DNA from: Pantoea latae
Lineage (GTDB): Bacteria > Pseudomonadota > Gammaproteobacteria > Enterobacterales > Enterobacteriaceae
Direction: 5' to 3'
DNA length: 64,000 nt
NCBI RefSeq assembly: GCF_002077695.1
Contig: NZ_MWUE01000026.1
Span: 1 to 64,000 of the forward strand
A model generated the notes under the pieces. The model worked only from the letters and a program-made list of their open reading frames with translations. It ran no database searches and was not told the origin of the DNA. Shown here in pieces: positions 26,747 through 36,540 of this stretch (its first letter is position 1; every line of letters starts with the position of its first letter). Both the position numbers and the translations under genes were made by a program.

Positions 26747-27478
26747 CTAGCCGAGGTCGCCAAACCTCACCTGGAGTGCCGTAATGGCGGTCAGCGCGGT
26801 GGTTTCCGTGCGTAATACGCGCGGTCCGAGCAAAATGTCGGTAAAACCCTGCTCGCCGGTCATGGCGATCTCGTCGGCGCTCAGTCCGCCTTCCGGGCCG
26901 ATCAGCAGGCGAACCCGCTCGACCGGCTGCGGCAGCGTGTTGATGCTCTGCTGCGCGCGCGGATGCAGATTCAGCTTCAGCCCTTCGTCCGCCTCGGCGC
27001 ACCAGGCCTCCAGCGTCATCGCCGGGCGGATTTCCGGCACGCGATTGCGGCCGCACTGTTCGCAGGCGGCAATGGCAATTTTTTGCCACTGCTGGCGTTT
27101 TTTTGCCAGCCGTTCGGCATCCAGCTTAACGCCGCAGCGTTCGGAAAAGAGAGGCGTAATCACGCTCACGCCCAGTTCAATCGACTTCTGGATGGTGAAC
27201 TCCATCTTCTCGCCGCGCGACATCACCTGGCCGAGATGCAAAAACAGGGGAGATTCGCGATCGTCCGGCTGGCCTTCAAGGACTCTTACTTTTACACGCT
27301 TTTTATCGACAAGAGTGATCTCCGCCGCAAAAGTCAGATTAGTGCCATCAAAGAGTTCCAGACGCTGGCCGCTGGTCATGCGCAGCACGCGACCAACGTG
27401 ATTTGAGGCGTCTTCATCCAGCGTGATTTCACTGTTGCTGGCTAACGGTTCGGAATGAAAAATGCGAGGTATGCGCAT
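26747..27478 (-). CDS. rsmE: 16S rRNA (uracil-1498-N3)-methyltransferase RsmE
   Basis: The 243-residue protein has an N-terminal PUA-like domain ([20 protein letters not shown]) and a C-terminal SPOUT methyltransferase domain with the knot motifs [14 protein letters not shown] and [17 protein letters not shown]. It methylates U1498 of 16S rRNA. It lies 115 bp upstream of gshB on the same strand. Confidence 0.95.
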   Translation of the reverse strand: MRIPRIFHSEPLASNSEITLDEDASNHVGRVLRMTSGQRLELFDGTNLTFAAEITLVDKKRVKVRVLEGQPDDRESPLFLHLGQVMSRGEKMEFTIQKSIELGVSVITPLFSERCGVKLDAERLAKKRQQWQKIAIAACEQCGRNRVPEIRPAMTLEAWCAEADEGLKLNLHPRAQQSINTLPQPVERVRLLIGPEGGLSADEIAMTGEQGFTDILLGPRVLRTETTALTAITALQVRFGDLG

Positions 27479-27551
27479 ACGGGCCCTGAAAGCTGAGCGC
27501 CGCGCTCGCGGCGCGGCGGAATCGAGAAGAGGTTAGTGTAGGGCAGTGATT

Positions 27552-28259
27552 TTAACGCTGGCAAGCCTGCTGCACATAAGGATTGTGATTGCCCTGCACG
27601 CGAGCGATGCGCTGGTCGCGTTCGCACTCCCAGCGGGAGACCGGATACTGCTTGTCCCAGACGGTAAAAAGCTGCGTCTGCTGGCGTGACAGGCGCAGAT
27701 GATACTGGTCGCGCATATAGAAGTAGGTGCGCGCGATAATGCCGCGCGCGCGGGCCGGCGGCTCCGCCTGTTTGTTTTTAAAGTCGATTTTCATTTCACA
27801 CTGGCCATACTGCCGCTCGCTGCCGTTCCACTGGCTATAGGCGAAGTTGCCGCGATCGCCGTTCACCTCGCCGATGGCGGGCTGCAGGTTGTGCAGGTCG
27901 CTTTCGATGCGGCGATAGTCGGCGTCCTTGCTGCAGTTTTTGCGGCCGCCGTTCTGCCAGCACTGACGCTGGTGGCCGAACTCCCAGGCGGGCATCACAT
28001 GCTCCCACTCGATGCGTTCTGCGCGGTTGGCGTTTTTACGCACCTGATAGCCGCAGCTGTTGAGATCGGGCACGCCTTTTTTGCCCTGCCAGTTGATTTT
28101 GCAGCCGCAGTAAAACGAGCCGGGCGCATCAGCGTTAATCGCCGCGGCAAAGGTTTTCGCCTGCTGAAAGTTATTCTGATGGTAGTTATCCAGCGAGATC
28201 GCCTGGGTGGCAAAAGGGGAGAGCAGCAGCGCGACGGCGGCGATAAAGTTGCGAGACAT
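27552..28259 (-). CDS. endA: DNA-specific endonuclease I
   Basis: The 235-residue periplasmic nuclease has a signal peptide (about residues 1-19, ending ATQA), the catalytic beta-beta-alpha metal motif with His in [14 protein letters not shown], and paired cysteines typical of EndA ([18 protein letters not shown]). It degrades double-stranded DNA in the periplasm. It sits between sprT and rsmE as in E. coli. Confidence 0.95.
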   Translation of the reverse strand: MSRNFIAAVALLLSPFATQAISLDNYHQNNFQQAKTFAAAINADAPGSFYCGCKINWQGKKGVPDLNSCGYQVRKNANRAERIEWEHVMPAWEFGHQRQCWQNGGRKNCSKDADYRRIESDLHNLQPAIGEVNGDRGNFAYSQWNGSERQYGQCEMKIDFKNKQAEPPARARGIIARTYFYMRDQYHLRLSRQQTQLFTVWDKQYPVSRWECERDQRIARVQGNHNPYVQQACQR

Positions 28260-28334
28260 GTCTAATTCTACTCAGTCGCTAAAAAAGGGCGGCAGGGTAG
28301 CAGAATGAGGCGGCGAGCGGAATGAGAATTGCGC

Positions 28335-28847
28335 TCAGGCGGGCGAATAGTCCCCTGGCGTGAGCAGGCTTTTGCAGCGCACGCAGCGGTACTCGCTTTC
28401 GCCGCGCAGCACGCGATTATGGCGTCTGACGGTGAGGTGATGCTGCTGGCATCCACAGCGGTAGGGATAGGTTTGGGCGCGCACCGAGGCGATCTCAAAC
28501 TGATGGGTGCGGCGCGCGGGCACGCCCAGCACCTCCTGCATCATCCACTTCCACTCTTTGCCGTGCGGCGGCACGCGGCCAAAAACCTTCCACACCAGCA
28601 GATGCGCCAGCTCGTGCGGCACCACCTCGTCGACAAACGCCTGTTGGTTTTCCATCAGCAGCACCGGGTTAAGGCGGATCTCCCACTTCTCCAGCCAGGC
28701 GGTGCCCGCTGCCGTACCGCGCTGCTGATAGACCAGTGTCGGTTCGGCAAAATGGCGCTCCAGCTTCTCGCTGGCAAGCTGTAGAAAATGGCGCAGCGAG
28801 CGCATCATGGCCTGCTGCAGAGCGATAGGGAGGCGAGGGGTTTTCAT
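28335..28847 (-). CDS. sprT: SprT family zinc-dependent metalloprotein
   Basis: The 170-residue protein has the metalloprotease-like motif [13 protein letters not shown] (HExxH) and a C-terminal zinc ribbon (YRCGCQ and YRCVRC). The biological role in enterobacteria is not well established. I chose the ATG at 28847 ([15 protein letters not shown]), which matches the E. coli N-terminus; the longer frame to 29000 runs into repeat sequence. Confidence 0.93.
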   Translation of the reverse strand: MKTPRLPIALQQAMMRSLRHFLQLASEKLERHFAEPTLVYQQRGTAAGTAWLEKWEIRLNPVLLMENQQAFVDEVVPHELAHLLVWKVFGRVPPHGKEWKWMMQEVLGVPARRTHQFEIASVRAQTYPYRCGCQQHHLTVRRHNRVLRGESEYRCVRCKSLLTPGDYSPA

Positions 28848-28929
28848 GTCGGCAAGGATAAGCGGCGCAGCGAGGGAACTCAATGAAATAAAAAAGGCGG
28901 GCTTTAAAGGCCTGCCTTTTGTGCAGCGC

Positions 28930-29040
28930 GGGTGAGATGGTCCGATCGCAAAGACGCAAAAGGCGGCATCCTTGCCAGCTCGGCCCGCGCAATTACGCAC
29001 CTCATCCCTGAGGTGCGCCCGTACCGGGCCAACGCGCTGC
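28930..29040 (-). repeat. GGA-hairpin pair, diverged copy d
   Basis: On the minus strand, 28997-29016 forms a perfect hairpin GCACCTC-AGGGAT-GAGGTGC, followed at 28965-28976 by GGC-AAGGAT-GCC and then a TCGGACCATC block comparable to GGTCCGTC in the other copies. Sequence similarity outside these landmarks is weak, so membership in the family is tentative. It lies in the galP-sprT gap, on the same strand as both genes. Confidence 0.45.
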
Positions 29041-29045
29041 GTTGT

Positions 29046-29110
29046 TCAAAAACGCTCCCGGCGTTTTTTTCCCTGTCGCGGGACGCTTTGCTCTTCGGCC
29101 CATCTCACCC
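29046..29110 (+). repeat. Dispersed repeat R2, copy 2
   Basis: AACGCTCCCGGCGTTTTTTT can form a terminator-like hairpin (AACGC/GCGTT). It is followed by CCTGTCGCGGGACGCTTTGC and CTCTTCGGCCCAT, nearly identical to 171-225. The 28848-29164 gap between sprT and galP otherwise holds no gene. Confidence 0.6.
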
Positions 29111-29164
29111 GCTTGCGAGCATGGTTGCGCGCTGTTGGGAAAGACGGTTACCCGCCTGACTAAC

Positions 29165-30562
29165 TTAGTTATTTGAACCGATATCGCGCAGTTTCCTGCC
29201 CGACATCAGGTTGCGTTCGATATGCTCCAGCGAGACGTTTTTGGTCTCTGGGATCAGCATCACCGTCAGCACGATAAAGAAGACGTTCAGCAAGCCATAA
29301 ACCCAGAAGGTCGGCGCGTTGCCCAGCGTATTCAGCATGGTGAGGAAGGTGGCGCCGACGATCATGTTGGCGATCCAGTTGGTGGCGGTAGAGACGGTAA
29401 TCCCGAAGTCGCGACCTTTCAGCGGCTGGATTTCCGAGCACAGCACCCAAATCAGCGGACCGGCGCTCATGGCGAAGCCGACGATAAACATCAGCAGCAT
29501 GGCGATGGCGAAATACTGCGCGCCCTGCGAGTGGATGCCCATATGCAGCATGGTGCCCAGGATGCCCATACCGGCCGCCATCACCAGGAAGCCAAGGATC
29601 AGCGTCGGCTTACGGCCCCAGCGATCCACCAGACCAATGGCAATAAAGGTCGCCAGCACGTTGATAAGACCCACGATCACGGTGCCCCACATCTGCTCGG
29701 TGGTATTGGTGAAGCCGGCGATCTCAAAGATTTTCGGCGCGTAGTACATGATGACGTTCATGCCGGTGAACTGCTGCATCACCTGCAGCAGCACGCCGAG
29801 GAACACCGCGCGGCGGAAGTTGCTGTTGCTCTGGAACAGCTGCCAGCCGGACTGCTTGATCTTCAGGCTCTCGCGGATCTCTTCCAGCTCGCGTTTCGCC
29901 TGCTCGCTGGTGTCGCGCAGACGATCCAGCACGCGCTGGGCGTCGCGGAAGTCACCTCTGGCCGCCAGCCAGCGCGGGCTGTTGGGCAGGAAGAAGACCC
30001 CAACCAGCAGCAGCACCGCCGGAATGGTGATGATGCCGAGCATCCAGCGCCAGTCGCCAGAGGCGCTGAAGGCGGTGTCGGAGAGATAGGCGCCGAGAAT
30101 ACCGATGGTAATCATCAGCTGATAAAGCGAAATCATACTGCCGCGAATTTTTTCCGGCGCAATTTCAGAAAGGTAGAGCGGAGCGGTATAAGAGGCGACG
30201 CCGACGGCCAGACCCAGCACCACGCGCGCGACGATCAGCATCTCCGGGTTCGGTGCCATAGCGGACCAGAGCGAACCGATGACGAACAGAATAGCGCCCG
30301 CCATCAGGCTCTTTTTACGGCCAAGACGCGACGACATCCAGCCGGAGCCGACAGCACCGACGGCCGCGCCAAACATCATGGAGCTGACGATCCACTCCTG
30401 CTGGTGTGCGGTAACGTTAAAATCTTTGGCGATAAACGGCAGCGCGCCCGCGATAACGCCGATATCCAGTCCAAATAACAGCCCTGCGAGAGCCGCAAGA
30501 AAGCAGACAAACAAGGTCATCGCCTTGTTTGAGGTTCTGCTTTTATGAGTGTTGCCAGGCAT
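29165..30562 (-). CDS. galP: Galactose/proton symporter GalP
   Basis: The 465-residue MFS sugar porter has twelve predicted membrane helices and the family signatures [59 protein letters not shown] and [10 protein letters not shown]. It matches E. coli GalP closely (464 aa). The ATG at 30562 follows CGGAGG; an earlier in-frame start at 30586 lacks a good site. A CRP-like site and a GalR-like operator lie 65-100 bp upstream, so the gene is probably catabolite-activated and galactose-inducible. Confidence 0.95.
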   Translation of the reverse strand: MPGNTHKSRTSNKAMTLFVCFLAALAGLLFGLDIGVIAGALPFIAKDFNVTAHQQEWIVSSMMFGAAVGAVGSGWMSSRLGRKKSLMAGAILFVIGSLWSAMAPNPEMLIVARVVLGLAVGVASYTAPLYLSEIAPEKIRGSMISLYQLMITIGILGAYLSDTAFSASGDWRWMLGIITIPAVLLLVGVFFLPNSPRWLAARGDFRDAQRVLDRLRDTSEQAKRELEEIRESLKIKQSGWQLFQSNSNFRRAVFLGVLLQVMQQFTGMNVIMYYAPKIFEIAGFTNTTEQMWGTVIVGLINVLATFIAIGLVDRWGRKPTLILGFLVMAAGMGILGTMLHMGIHSQGAQYFAIAMLLMFIVGFAMSAGPLIWVLCSEIQPLKGRDFGITVSTATNWIANMIVGATFLTMLNTLGNAPTFWVYGLLNVFFIVLTVMLIPETKNVSLEHIERNLMSGRKLRDIGSNN

Positions 30563-30625
30563 TTTGCCTCCGAGTTTATCCATCATTGTTGTTATCTAAT
30601 GTTAAAAAACCTTTCACGGGGAAAA

Positions 30626-30641
30626 AGTGAGGGCGATCACG
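30626..30641. promoter_or_regulatory. Putative CRP site upstream of galP
   Basis: AGTGA-GGGCGA-TCACG keeps the two half-sites of the CRP consensus (TGTGA-N6-TCACA) apart from one base in each arm. Confidence 0.55.
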
Positions 30642-30644
30642 CTA

Positions 30645-30660
30645 ATGTAATCGCTTACAC
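30645..30660. promoter_or_regulatory. Putative GalR/GalS operator upstream of galP
   Basis: ATGTAATCGCTTACAC matches the gal operator consensus GTGNAANCGNTTNCAC at all defined positions but the first. It sits 4 bp from the CRP-like site. The remainder of the 425-bp galP-metK gap contains the metK terminator and no supported gene. Confidence 0.75.
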
Positions 30661-30942
30661 ACGCCGAAACCCTGAAATTCAGCATATTCAGCCCGAAAAG
30701 ATTAACTAACCAGTAAGGTATAGCACCTGTTAAGTTTCTGACATGGCGTCAATTAGCGGCTATCAGAGGACGCTGAAAATAACGCATTTTCAGCAGAATG
30801 ACCACGCAGGTTAAATCCTAAATAGCCGATAAATAAAGCGTTTCAATTTGTAATCGGTAACACGCTCAGGCTTGACGAGTGTGAGAAGTGTAGTTGAGAA
30901 AAGAAAAAGCGTGGCAAAGCAGGAGAGTAGGGGATAAAGGCG

Positions 30943-30974
30943 AAAAAAAAGGCTCTCCCCGATAAGGGAGAGCC
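30943..30974 (-). terminator. Intrinsic terminator of metK
   Basis: On the minus strand GGCTCTCCC and GGGAGAGCC form a perfect 9-bp stem followed by eight T residues, 13 bp after the metK stop. Confidence 0.9.
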
Positions 30975-30987
30975 CAGACTGATCGGC

Positions 30988-32139
30988 TTACAGGCCGGCG
31001 GCTTCGCGCAGCTGCGCAGCCTTGTCGGTTTTTTCCCACGGGAAATGCTCGCGGCCAAAGTGACCGTAAGCGGCGGTCTCTTTGTAGATCGGCTGCAGCA
31101 GATCCAGCATCTGGATCAGGCCGTAAGGACGCAGGTCGAAGAACTCGCGCACCAGCAGGGTGAGCTGCTCGGTCGAGATCTTCTCGGTGCCGAAGGTTTC
31201 CACCATGATCGAGGTCGGCTCTGCCACGCCGATGGCGTAGGAGACCTGAATCTCGCAGCGATCGGCCAGGCCGGCGGCAACGATGTTTTTCGCTACATAG
31301 CGCGCCGCGTAGGCAGCGGAACGGTCAACCTTAGACGGATCCTTGCCGGAGAAAGCGCCGCCGCCGTGACGCGCCATGCCGCCGTAGGTGTCGACGATGA
31401 TTTTACGGCCGGTCAGGCCGCAGTCGCCCATCGGGCCGCCGATAACGAAGCGTCCGGTCGGGTTGATGTGGTATTTGGTGCTGGCGTTGATCCACTCGCT
31501 CGGCAGCACCGGCTTGATGATCTCTTCCATCACCGCTTCGCGCAGGGTCGCCTGGTCGATATCTTCCGCATGCTGGGTAGAGAGCACCACTGCATCGATG
31601 CCGACGATTTTGCCGCCGTCATACTGGAAGGTGATCTGGCTTTTCGCGTCCGGACGCAGCCACGGCAGCGCGCCGTTTTTACGCACTTCAGACTGACGCT
31701 GCACCAGACGGTGCGCATAGGTCACCGGCGCCGGCATCAGCACGTCGGTTTCGTTGGTGGCGTAGCCGAACATCAGCCCCTGGTCACCCGCGCCTTGCTC
31801 CAGCGGATCGGTGCGGTCAACGCCCTGATTAATGTCAGGCGACTGCTTGCCGATGGCGCTCAGAACGGCGCAGGAGTTGGCGTCAAAGCCCATATCGGAA
31901 TGAACATAACCGATTTCACGTACGGTATTGCGGGTGATCTCTTCGATATCGACCCATGCGCTGGTGGTGATTTCACCGCCAACCAGCACCATACCGGTTT
32001 TTACGTAGGTTTCGCAGGCCACGCGCGCTTTGGGATCCTGTTCCAGGATGGCGTCCAGTACGGCGTCGGAGATCTGGTCGGCGATTTTATCAGGATGTCC
32101 TTCTGATACGGACTCGGACGTAAAAAGGTGTTTAGCCAT
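30988..32139 (-). CDS. metK: S-adenosylmethionine synthetase
   Basis: The 383-residue enzyme makes SAM from methionine and ATP. It has three homologous domains, the N-terminal [20 protein letters not shown], the methionine-binding loop [16 protein letters not shown], and the phosphate-loop-like [17 protein letters not shown] chose the ATG at 32139 ([11 protein letters not shown]); the open frame continues to 32220 but lacks conservation. Met boxes lie about 145 bp upstream, so MetJ-SAM repression is expected. Confidence 0.97.
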   Translation of the reverse strand: MAKHLFTSESVSEGHPDKIADQISDAVLDAILEQDPKARVACETYVKTGMVLVGGEITTSAWVDIEEITRNTVREIGYVHSDMGFDANSCAVLSAIGKQSPDINQGVDRTDPLEQGAGDQGLMFGYATNETDVLMPAPVTYAHRLVQRQSEVRKNGALPWLRPDAKSQITFQYDGGKIVGIDAVVLSTQHAEDIDQATLREAVMEEIIKPVLPSEWINASTKYHINPTGRFVIGGPMGDCGLTGRKIIVDTYGGMARHGGGAFSGKDPSKVDRSAAYAARYVAKNIVAAGLADRCEIQVSYAIGVAEPTSIMVETFGTEKISTEQLTLLVREFFDLRPYGLIQMLDLLQPIYKETAAYGHFGREHFPWEKTDKAAQLREAAGL

Positions 32140-32283
32140 TCTGTTCTTTACCTTACAAATGGTTTGAATTCGACTGCATAGCGTAAGCGAGATGAACCAA
32201 CTTGACGCCCCTTCAGGCAAAGCCGCGAGCAGTTAAGAAGTGTCATTGCGTCAGGCGTCAACCGCCTGGATGTTAACCAGTTT

Positions 32284-32307
32284 AGATGGAAAACCATCTG
32301 GACGGCT
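32284..32307. promoter_or_regulatory. Three tandem met boxes (MetJ operator) of metK
   Basis: Three contiguous 8-bp units AGATGGAA, AACCATCT and GGACGGCT resemble the MetJ consensus AGACGTCT, and MetJ binds such tandem boxes cooperatively. They lie upstream of metK on the minus strand. Confidence 0.7.
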
Positions 32308-32578
32308 ATTTTAGGTTAAGGGGTGAACGAAATGCCAGCCCTTTTTCTGTTTCCGCATTTTTCGAAAAGGCCGCGGCTGGCAAAAAATCGTGACGCCAGA
32401 AGGCGGCAAGCCAGCGAAACGTTTTGCATTTTTGCCCGTCAGGCGGTATAAAACGCCGCTGCTGCCTGGCGCAGCCAACAGGATGACGCCGCCGTGCGTA
32501 GCCACTGTCAGAGCCGCTCTCTGACGTTCGCCCAGTTTGTTTCCACATGCGAAAACATGTGTGGAGGTGACAGAAGTA

Positions 32579-32710
32579 ATGAACCACGCTTTCCTCTCTT
32601 GCGGTTCTCTGCGCTCTGCCGGCGCGCTGGCGTTATCCTTTCCTGCTTACTCTCTTTTATACCGACGCCTGACGTGTTGCGGTCATTCGCCCGACACGCG
32701 CGCCGGTTAA
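32579..32710 (+). CDS. Possible 43-residue small ORF in the speA leader
   Basis: An ATG at 32579 follows GGAGG at 32563-32567 and a short hairpin (CACATG/CATGTG, about 32544-32561). It encodes MNHAFLSCGSLRSAGALALS and continues to TAA 32708-32710. E. coli has the 43-residue yqgB in this position, but I see no sequence similarity, and an overlapping frame (32494-32790) is also open. The rest of the 718-bp metK-speA gap (32140-32857) holds the metK and speA promoter and leader regions and no other supported gene. Confidence 0.25.
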   Translation: MNHAFLSCGSLRSAGALALSFPAYSLLYRRLTCCGHSPDTRAG

Positions 32711-32857
32711 TCTGTACCTTCCCGTTAACGGTTGCTGGCGTTTGCGCCTCAGTGAACGTCGTCGTGCATTCGAGGTCCATTTACACGTAACCGCCCTGGG
32801 TGTTTTACACTTAGTTTTTATCTTTTTTCACCGTCCAACAGAAATTCGAGGTTCGTG

Positions 32858-34834
32858 ATGTCTGACGACATGAAGACTATTAAGGGTTCGTCAGCTGGCG
32901 AACAGGGTGGGCTCCGCTCAATGCAGGAGGTTGCGATGAACGACCAGGATGCCAGCAAGATGCTGCGTACCTATAACGTTGCCTGGTGGGGCAATAACTA
33001 CTATGACGTCAACGAACTCGGACACGTCAGCGTTTGCCCTAATCCCGATGAACCGACGCTGCGCGTCGATCTGGCCAATCTGGTGAAAGAGCGCGAGGCG
33101 CAGGGCCAGCGTCTGCCCGCGCTGTTCTGTTTTCCGCAGATCCTGCAGCACCGTTTGCGCTCTATCAATGCGGCGTTCAAGCGCGCGCGTGAATCCTACG
33201 GCTACCGCGGCGACTACTTCCTGGTCTACCCGATTAAGGTCAACCAGCATAAGCGCGTCATCGAGTCGCTGGTTAACTCCGGCGAACCGCTGGGCCTCGA
33301 AGCGGGCTCCAAAGCGGAGCTGATGGCGGTGCTGGCGCACGCTGGCAAAACCCGCACGGTGATCGTCTGTAACGGCTACAAAGATCGCGAATATATCCGT
33401 CTGGCGCTGATTGGCGAAAAGCTGGGCCACAAAGTTTATCTGGTGATCGAGAAGATGACCGAGGTGCGCCTGGTGCTGGAAGAGGCTGAGCGTCTGAACG
33501 TGGTGCCGCGCCTCGGCATTCGCGCGCGTCTGGCGTCGCAGGGCTCTGGCAAATGGCAGTCGAGCGGCGGCGAGAAGTCCAAGTTCGGCCTGGCGGCGTC
33601 GCAGGTGCTGAAGCTGGTGGAGATTATGCGCGACGCGGGCCGTCTCGACAGCCTGCAGCTGCTGCATTTCCACCTGGGCTCGCAGATGGCCAACATTCGC
33701 GACATCGCCACCGGCGTGCGCGAGTCGGCGCGTTTCTACGTTGAGCTGGCGAAGCTGGGCGTCAACATTAAATGTTTCGACGTTGGCGGCGGTCTGGGCG
33801 TCGATTACGAAGGTACCCGCTCGCAGTCTGACTGCTCGGTGAACTACGGCCTGAACGAATACGCCAACAACGTCATCTGGGCGATTGGCGACGCCTGTGA
33901 AGAGCATGGTCTGGAGCACCCGACGGTAATCACCGAATCGGGCCGCGCCGTCACCGCGCACCATACCGTGCTGGTATCCAACATTATCGGCGTCGAGCGC
34001 AACGAGTTCATCACGCCGCAGGCGCCGCAGGAAGATGCGCCGCGCCCGATCCTCAGCATGTGGGAAACCTGGCAGGAGATGCACGAACCTGACGTGCGTC
34101 GTTCGCTGCGCGAGTGGCTGCACGACAGCCAGATGGATCTGCATGATATCCACACCGGCTACGCCGCCGGCACCTACGATCTGACGCAGCGCGCCTGGGC
34201 CGAGCAGCTCTACCTGAGCATCTGCCACTATATTCAGCAGCATCTCGATCCGAGCAACCGCGCGCACCGTCCGATTATCGACGAGCTGCAGGAGCGCATG
34301 GCGGACAAGATGTACGTCAACTTCTCGCTGTTCCAGTCGATGCCGGATGCCTGGGGCATCGATCAGCTGTTCCCGGTGCTGCCGCTGGAAGGGCTGCATA
34401 AAAAGCCGGAGCGTCGCGCGGTGCTGCTGGATATCACCTGTGACTCCGACGGCACCATCGATCACTACGTCGACGGTGACGGCATCGCCACCACCATGCC
34501 GATGCCGGAGTACGATCCTGAGAATCCGCCGATGCTCGGCTTCTTTATGGTCGGCGCCTATCAGGAGATCCTCGGCAATATGCACAATCTGTTCGGCGAC
34601 ACCGAGGCGGTCAACGTCTATGCGCGCGCCGGCGGCGAAATTGAGGTGGAGCTGTCAGATGAGGGCGATACCGTCGCGGATATGCTGGAGTATGTGCAGC
34701 TTAACCCGGACGAGCTGATGACGCTGTTCCGTAATCAGGTGAAAGAGACTGATATCGACGACGAGCTGCGCGCGCAGTTCCTGGAAGAGTTCGAAAGCGG
34801 CCTGTATGGCTACACCTATCTTGAAGATGAGTAA
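32858..34834 (+). CDS. speA: Biosynthetic arginine decarboxylase SpeA
   Basis: The 658-residue PLP enzyme converts arginine to agmatine, the first step of the SpeA-SpeB route to putrescine. It has the fold III barrel with the PLP lysine in [48 protein letters not shown] and the catalytic-cysteine region [14 protein letters not shown]. It is collinear with E. coli SpeA. The ATG at 32858 follows GAGG; a GTG directly before it could also start. speB, the next pathway gene and its E. coli neighbour, lies 24.8 kb further on. Confidence 0.97.
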   Translation: MSDDMKTIKGSSAGEQGGLRSMQEVAMNDQDASKMLRTYNVAWWGNNYYDVNELGHVSVCPNPDEPTLRVDLANLVKEREAQGQRLPALFCFPQILQHRLRSINAAFKRARESYGYRGDYFLVYPIKVNQHKRVIESLVNSGEPLGLEAGSKAELMAVLAHAGKTRTVIVCNGYKDREYIRLALIGEKLGHKVYLVIEKMTEVRLVLEEAERLNVVPRLGIRARLASQGSGKWQSSGGEKSKFGLAASQVLKLVEIMRDAGRLDSLQLLHFHLGSQMANIRDIATGVRESARFYVELAKLGVNIKCFDVGGGLGVDYEGTRSQSDCSVNYGLNEYANNVIWAIGDACEEHGLEHPTVITESGRAVTAHHTVLVSNIIGVERNEFITPQAPQEDAPRPILSMWETWQEMHEPDVRRSLREWLHDSQMDLHDIHTGYAAGTYDLTQRAWAEQLYLSICHYIQQHLDPSNRAHRPIIDELQERMADKMYVNFSLFQSMPDAWGIDQLFPVLPLEGLHKKPERRAVLLDITCDSDGTIDHYVDGDGIATTMPMPEYDPENPPMLGFFMVGAYQEILGNMHNLFGDTEAVNVYARAGGEIEVELSDEGDTVADMLEYVQLNPDELMTLFRNQVKETDIDDELRAQFLEEFESGLYGYTYLEDE

Positions 34835-35540
34835 ATAGTCGTTGCGGCTGGGCCTCGTCTGAGGCCTGGCTGCTCTACTTTAGCCCTGCGCCCCGTTTTT
34901 TGTTGGTTTTGTGATCAACGTCACCCTTTGCATAACTGTTAAGAAATTGCAAAATCTCCTCGCTCGCTGCTTCTTTTATCCCTGCTGAATTTTTCAAATA
35001 AAACGCGGCGTTAACACACCATGCTTTTTAGAACCGCCTCGATTGTTAAATTTATGGCGACTGGCGGCCCTGCATTTTGCGCTTATATATTATAAAAGTT
35101 AAACATTATAGCTAAAGCTGAATTAGCAGAGCCTGAATTTTATTGACGCTTTATGGCTCTCACGGCTCGACAGGTTTCCAGTAAAAATCATCAAGAATTG
35201 TGATGTTTATGCTTTGTTAATATATATTTTTTCCTTAAAAAACAAAAGATTATAGTTTTACAAATTCGTCAAGATCGATCATGCAATTAATTTACAGCAT
35301 GTTTTATGAATTTTTTTGTCTCAAATCTTGCATTAAAAAACTTTATTGATTGGTTTTGGCTATTGAAAATTTTCTCGGGTTTGGCTTAAATCTATTTTTC
35401 AAAGTGTAAGTTGTACGTTAGCATCAGGTTAAGGTGTTAAGATTCTTCTGGGTTTTCTTAACGTTCATATGAGTTTTCCTGACATTTCCGTTGCTGATTT
35501 CTGAGTGGCAGACTTATCGGGTTGATCGGGTAGCAGCAGA
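34835..35540. promoter_or_regulatory. AT-rich intergenic region upstream of the EAL/adhesin locus
   Basis: About 700 bp without a gene. A hairpin GGCCTC/GAGGCC at 34853-34868 follows speA. From about 34950 to 35480 the sequence turns strikingly AT-rich, with A/T tracts such as TTTTTCCTTAAAAAAC (35229-35244) and ATGAATTTTTTTGTC, in contrast to the GC-rich genes on both sides. This composition is typical of H-NS-bound regulatory DNA at acquired loci; that assignment is inference. Confidence 0.55.
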
Positions 35541-36302
35541 ATGGGTCGCCAGTTACATCTACATCAGCATTACGAATTTCTGCTCGAGCCGATTCATTCG
35601 CCCTCAGGGGACGCGATGGCGTGGGAGTTGTTAACGCGTGCCGCGCAGGAGAAGGGAAGCGTCGAGAGCGGGCATCAGCTGTTCGAAAATTTGCTGGGGC
35701 CCGAAAAATGGCAGTTGTTTCAGCTACAGCTTGAGAAGATTAGCGCGCTCTATCAAAGCGGCTTTGCGCACATTGTCAGCCTGAACGTCGACGGCGAGAT
35801 CATTAGTCATATTCTGGCCAGCGATGCGGTACAGCAAAAGCTCGATCGCCTGCCCTTGTTACGCCTTGAAGTTTCCACTTTTTTCACCACACGCTATCAG
35901 GCGCGCGACCGGCTGCTGCTGCAAAAACTGGCGGGTATTACCCCGGCGTTATTATGGCTTGATGACTTTGGCGCAGGCAGTTCGACCTTATCGATGCTGA
36001 GCAGCGGCATATTTGAATACGTCAAAACAGACAAGAACTTCTTCTGGAAATATGGCGAAGGTGTTGCGTTTGATTCGCTGCTCAATCACGTCAACGATTT
36101 ATGCCGTGGCGTCATCGTCCAGGGCGTCAATACGTCCCAGCATCTGGATATGCTGGCGCATAAACCGGTCGTGGGTTTACAGGGCGGTCAGTGGAAGAGT
36201 CTGTCTTTCAATGAATTAACAGGAAAAACAACAAGTTCTTCGCGTCTCAAGACGCTAAAAACAGTACCTGCAACAGCAATCAATTACAGAAACTTTTTAT
36301 GA
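35541..36302 (+). CDS. Degenerate EAL-domain protein, likely catalytically inactive
   Basis: The 253-residue protein is a single EAL domain without a visible sensor or membrane segment. Landmarks in order: YEFLLEPI in place of EALLR, SLNVDGEII (Asn kept), LRLEVST (Glu kept), LWLDDFGAGSS in place of DDFGTGYS (both Asp kept), YVKTDKNFF (Lys kept), VIVQGVNT in place of AEGVET, and GLQGGQW (Gln kept). The Glu of EGVE is Gln and the second Glu is Asn, residues needed for loop-6 structure and c-di-GMP hydrolysis in active enzymes. It may bind c-di-GMP or a protein partner, like YdiV or the LapD EAL domain. It is encoded directly upstream of the giant adhesin, suggesting local control. Confidence 0.8.
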   Translation: MGRQLHLHQHYEFLLEPIHSPSGDAMAWELLTRAAQEKGSVESGHQLFENLLGPEKWQLFQLQLEKISALYQSGFAHIVSLNVDGEIISHILASDAVQQKLDRLPLLRLEVSTFFTTRYQARDRLLLQKLAGITPALLWLDDFGAGSSTLSMLSSGIFEYVKTDKNFFWKYGEGVAFDSLLNHVNDLCRGVIVQGVNTSQHLDMLAHKPVVGLQGGQWKSLSFNELTGKTTSSSRLKTLKTVPATAINYRNFL

Positions 36303-36444
36303 TATTTCGCCTGACTCCTCGCTAGCGGAGCAGGCTTGCCCATTGTGGTTATTAGAAAAAATAAAAGTGATTCCCTCACCAGGATAAGGATTTATACGGC
36401 TCAGTGCGATTTCGTCGAAGAGGATGGGATCGACCAGGAGGGGA

Positions 36445-36505
36445 GTGAATAGCACACAGCGTTATTCACGGATATACCCGGTATCACAAGGTGCCGGGCA
36501 TTTTT
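36445..36505 (+). terminator. Two hairpins, the second with a T tract, before the adhesin gene
   Basis: GTGAATA (36445-36451) pairs with TATTCAC (36463-36469). CCCGGTA (36477-36483) then pairs with TGCCGGG (36492-36498), followed two bases later by TTTTT (36501-36505). The second hairpin is a good intrinsic terminator for the EAL gene and lies 36 bp before the adhesin ATG, so it could act as an attenuator. Confidence 0.65.
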
Positions 36506-36540
36506 ATGAATATTAATAACCTCAGTGGGATATACATAAC

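Noticed and set aside
30843-31058. 71-codon minus-strand frame over the metK terminator
   Set aside because: It overlaps the 3' end of metK in another frame and includes its terminator.
32918-34585. 555-codon minus-strand frame opposite speA
   Set aside because: It is a shadow of a strongly conserved enzyme gene, with no recognisable domain.
34835-35540. Search for an integrase, tRNA or insertion sequence at the edges of the adhesin island
   Set aside because: Nothing supportable was found at either edge; the island claim rests only on gene order and composition.
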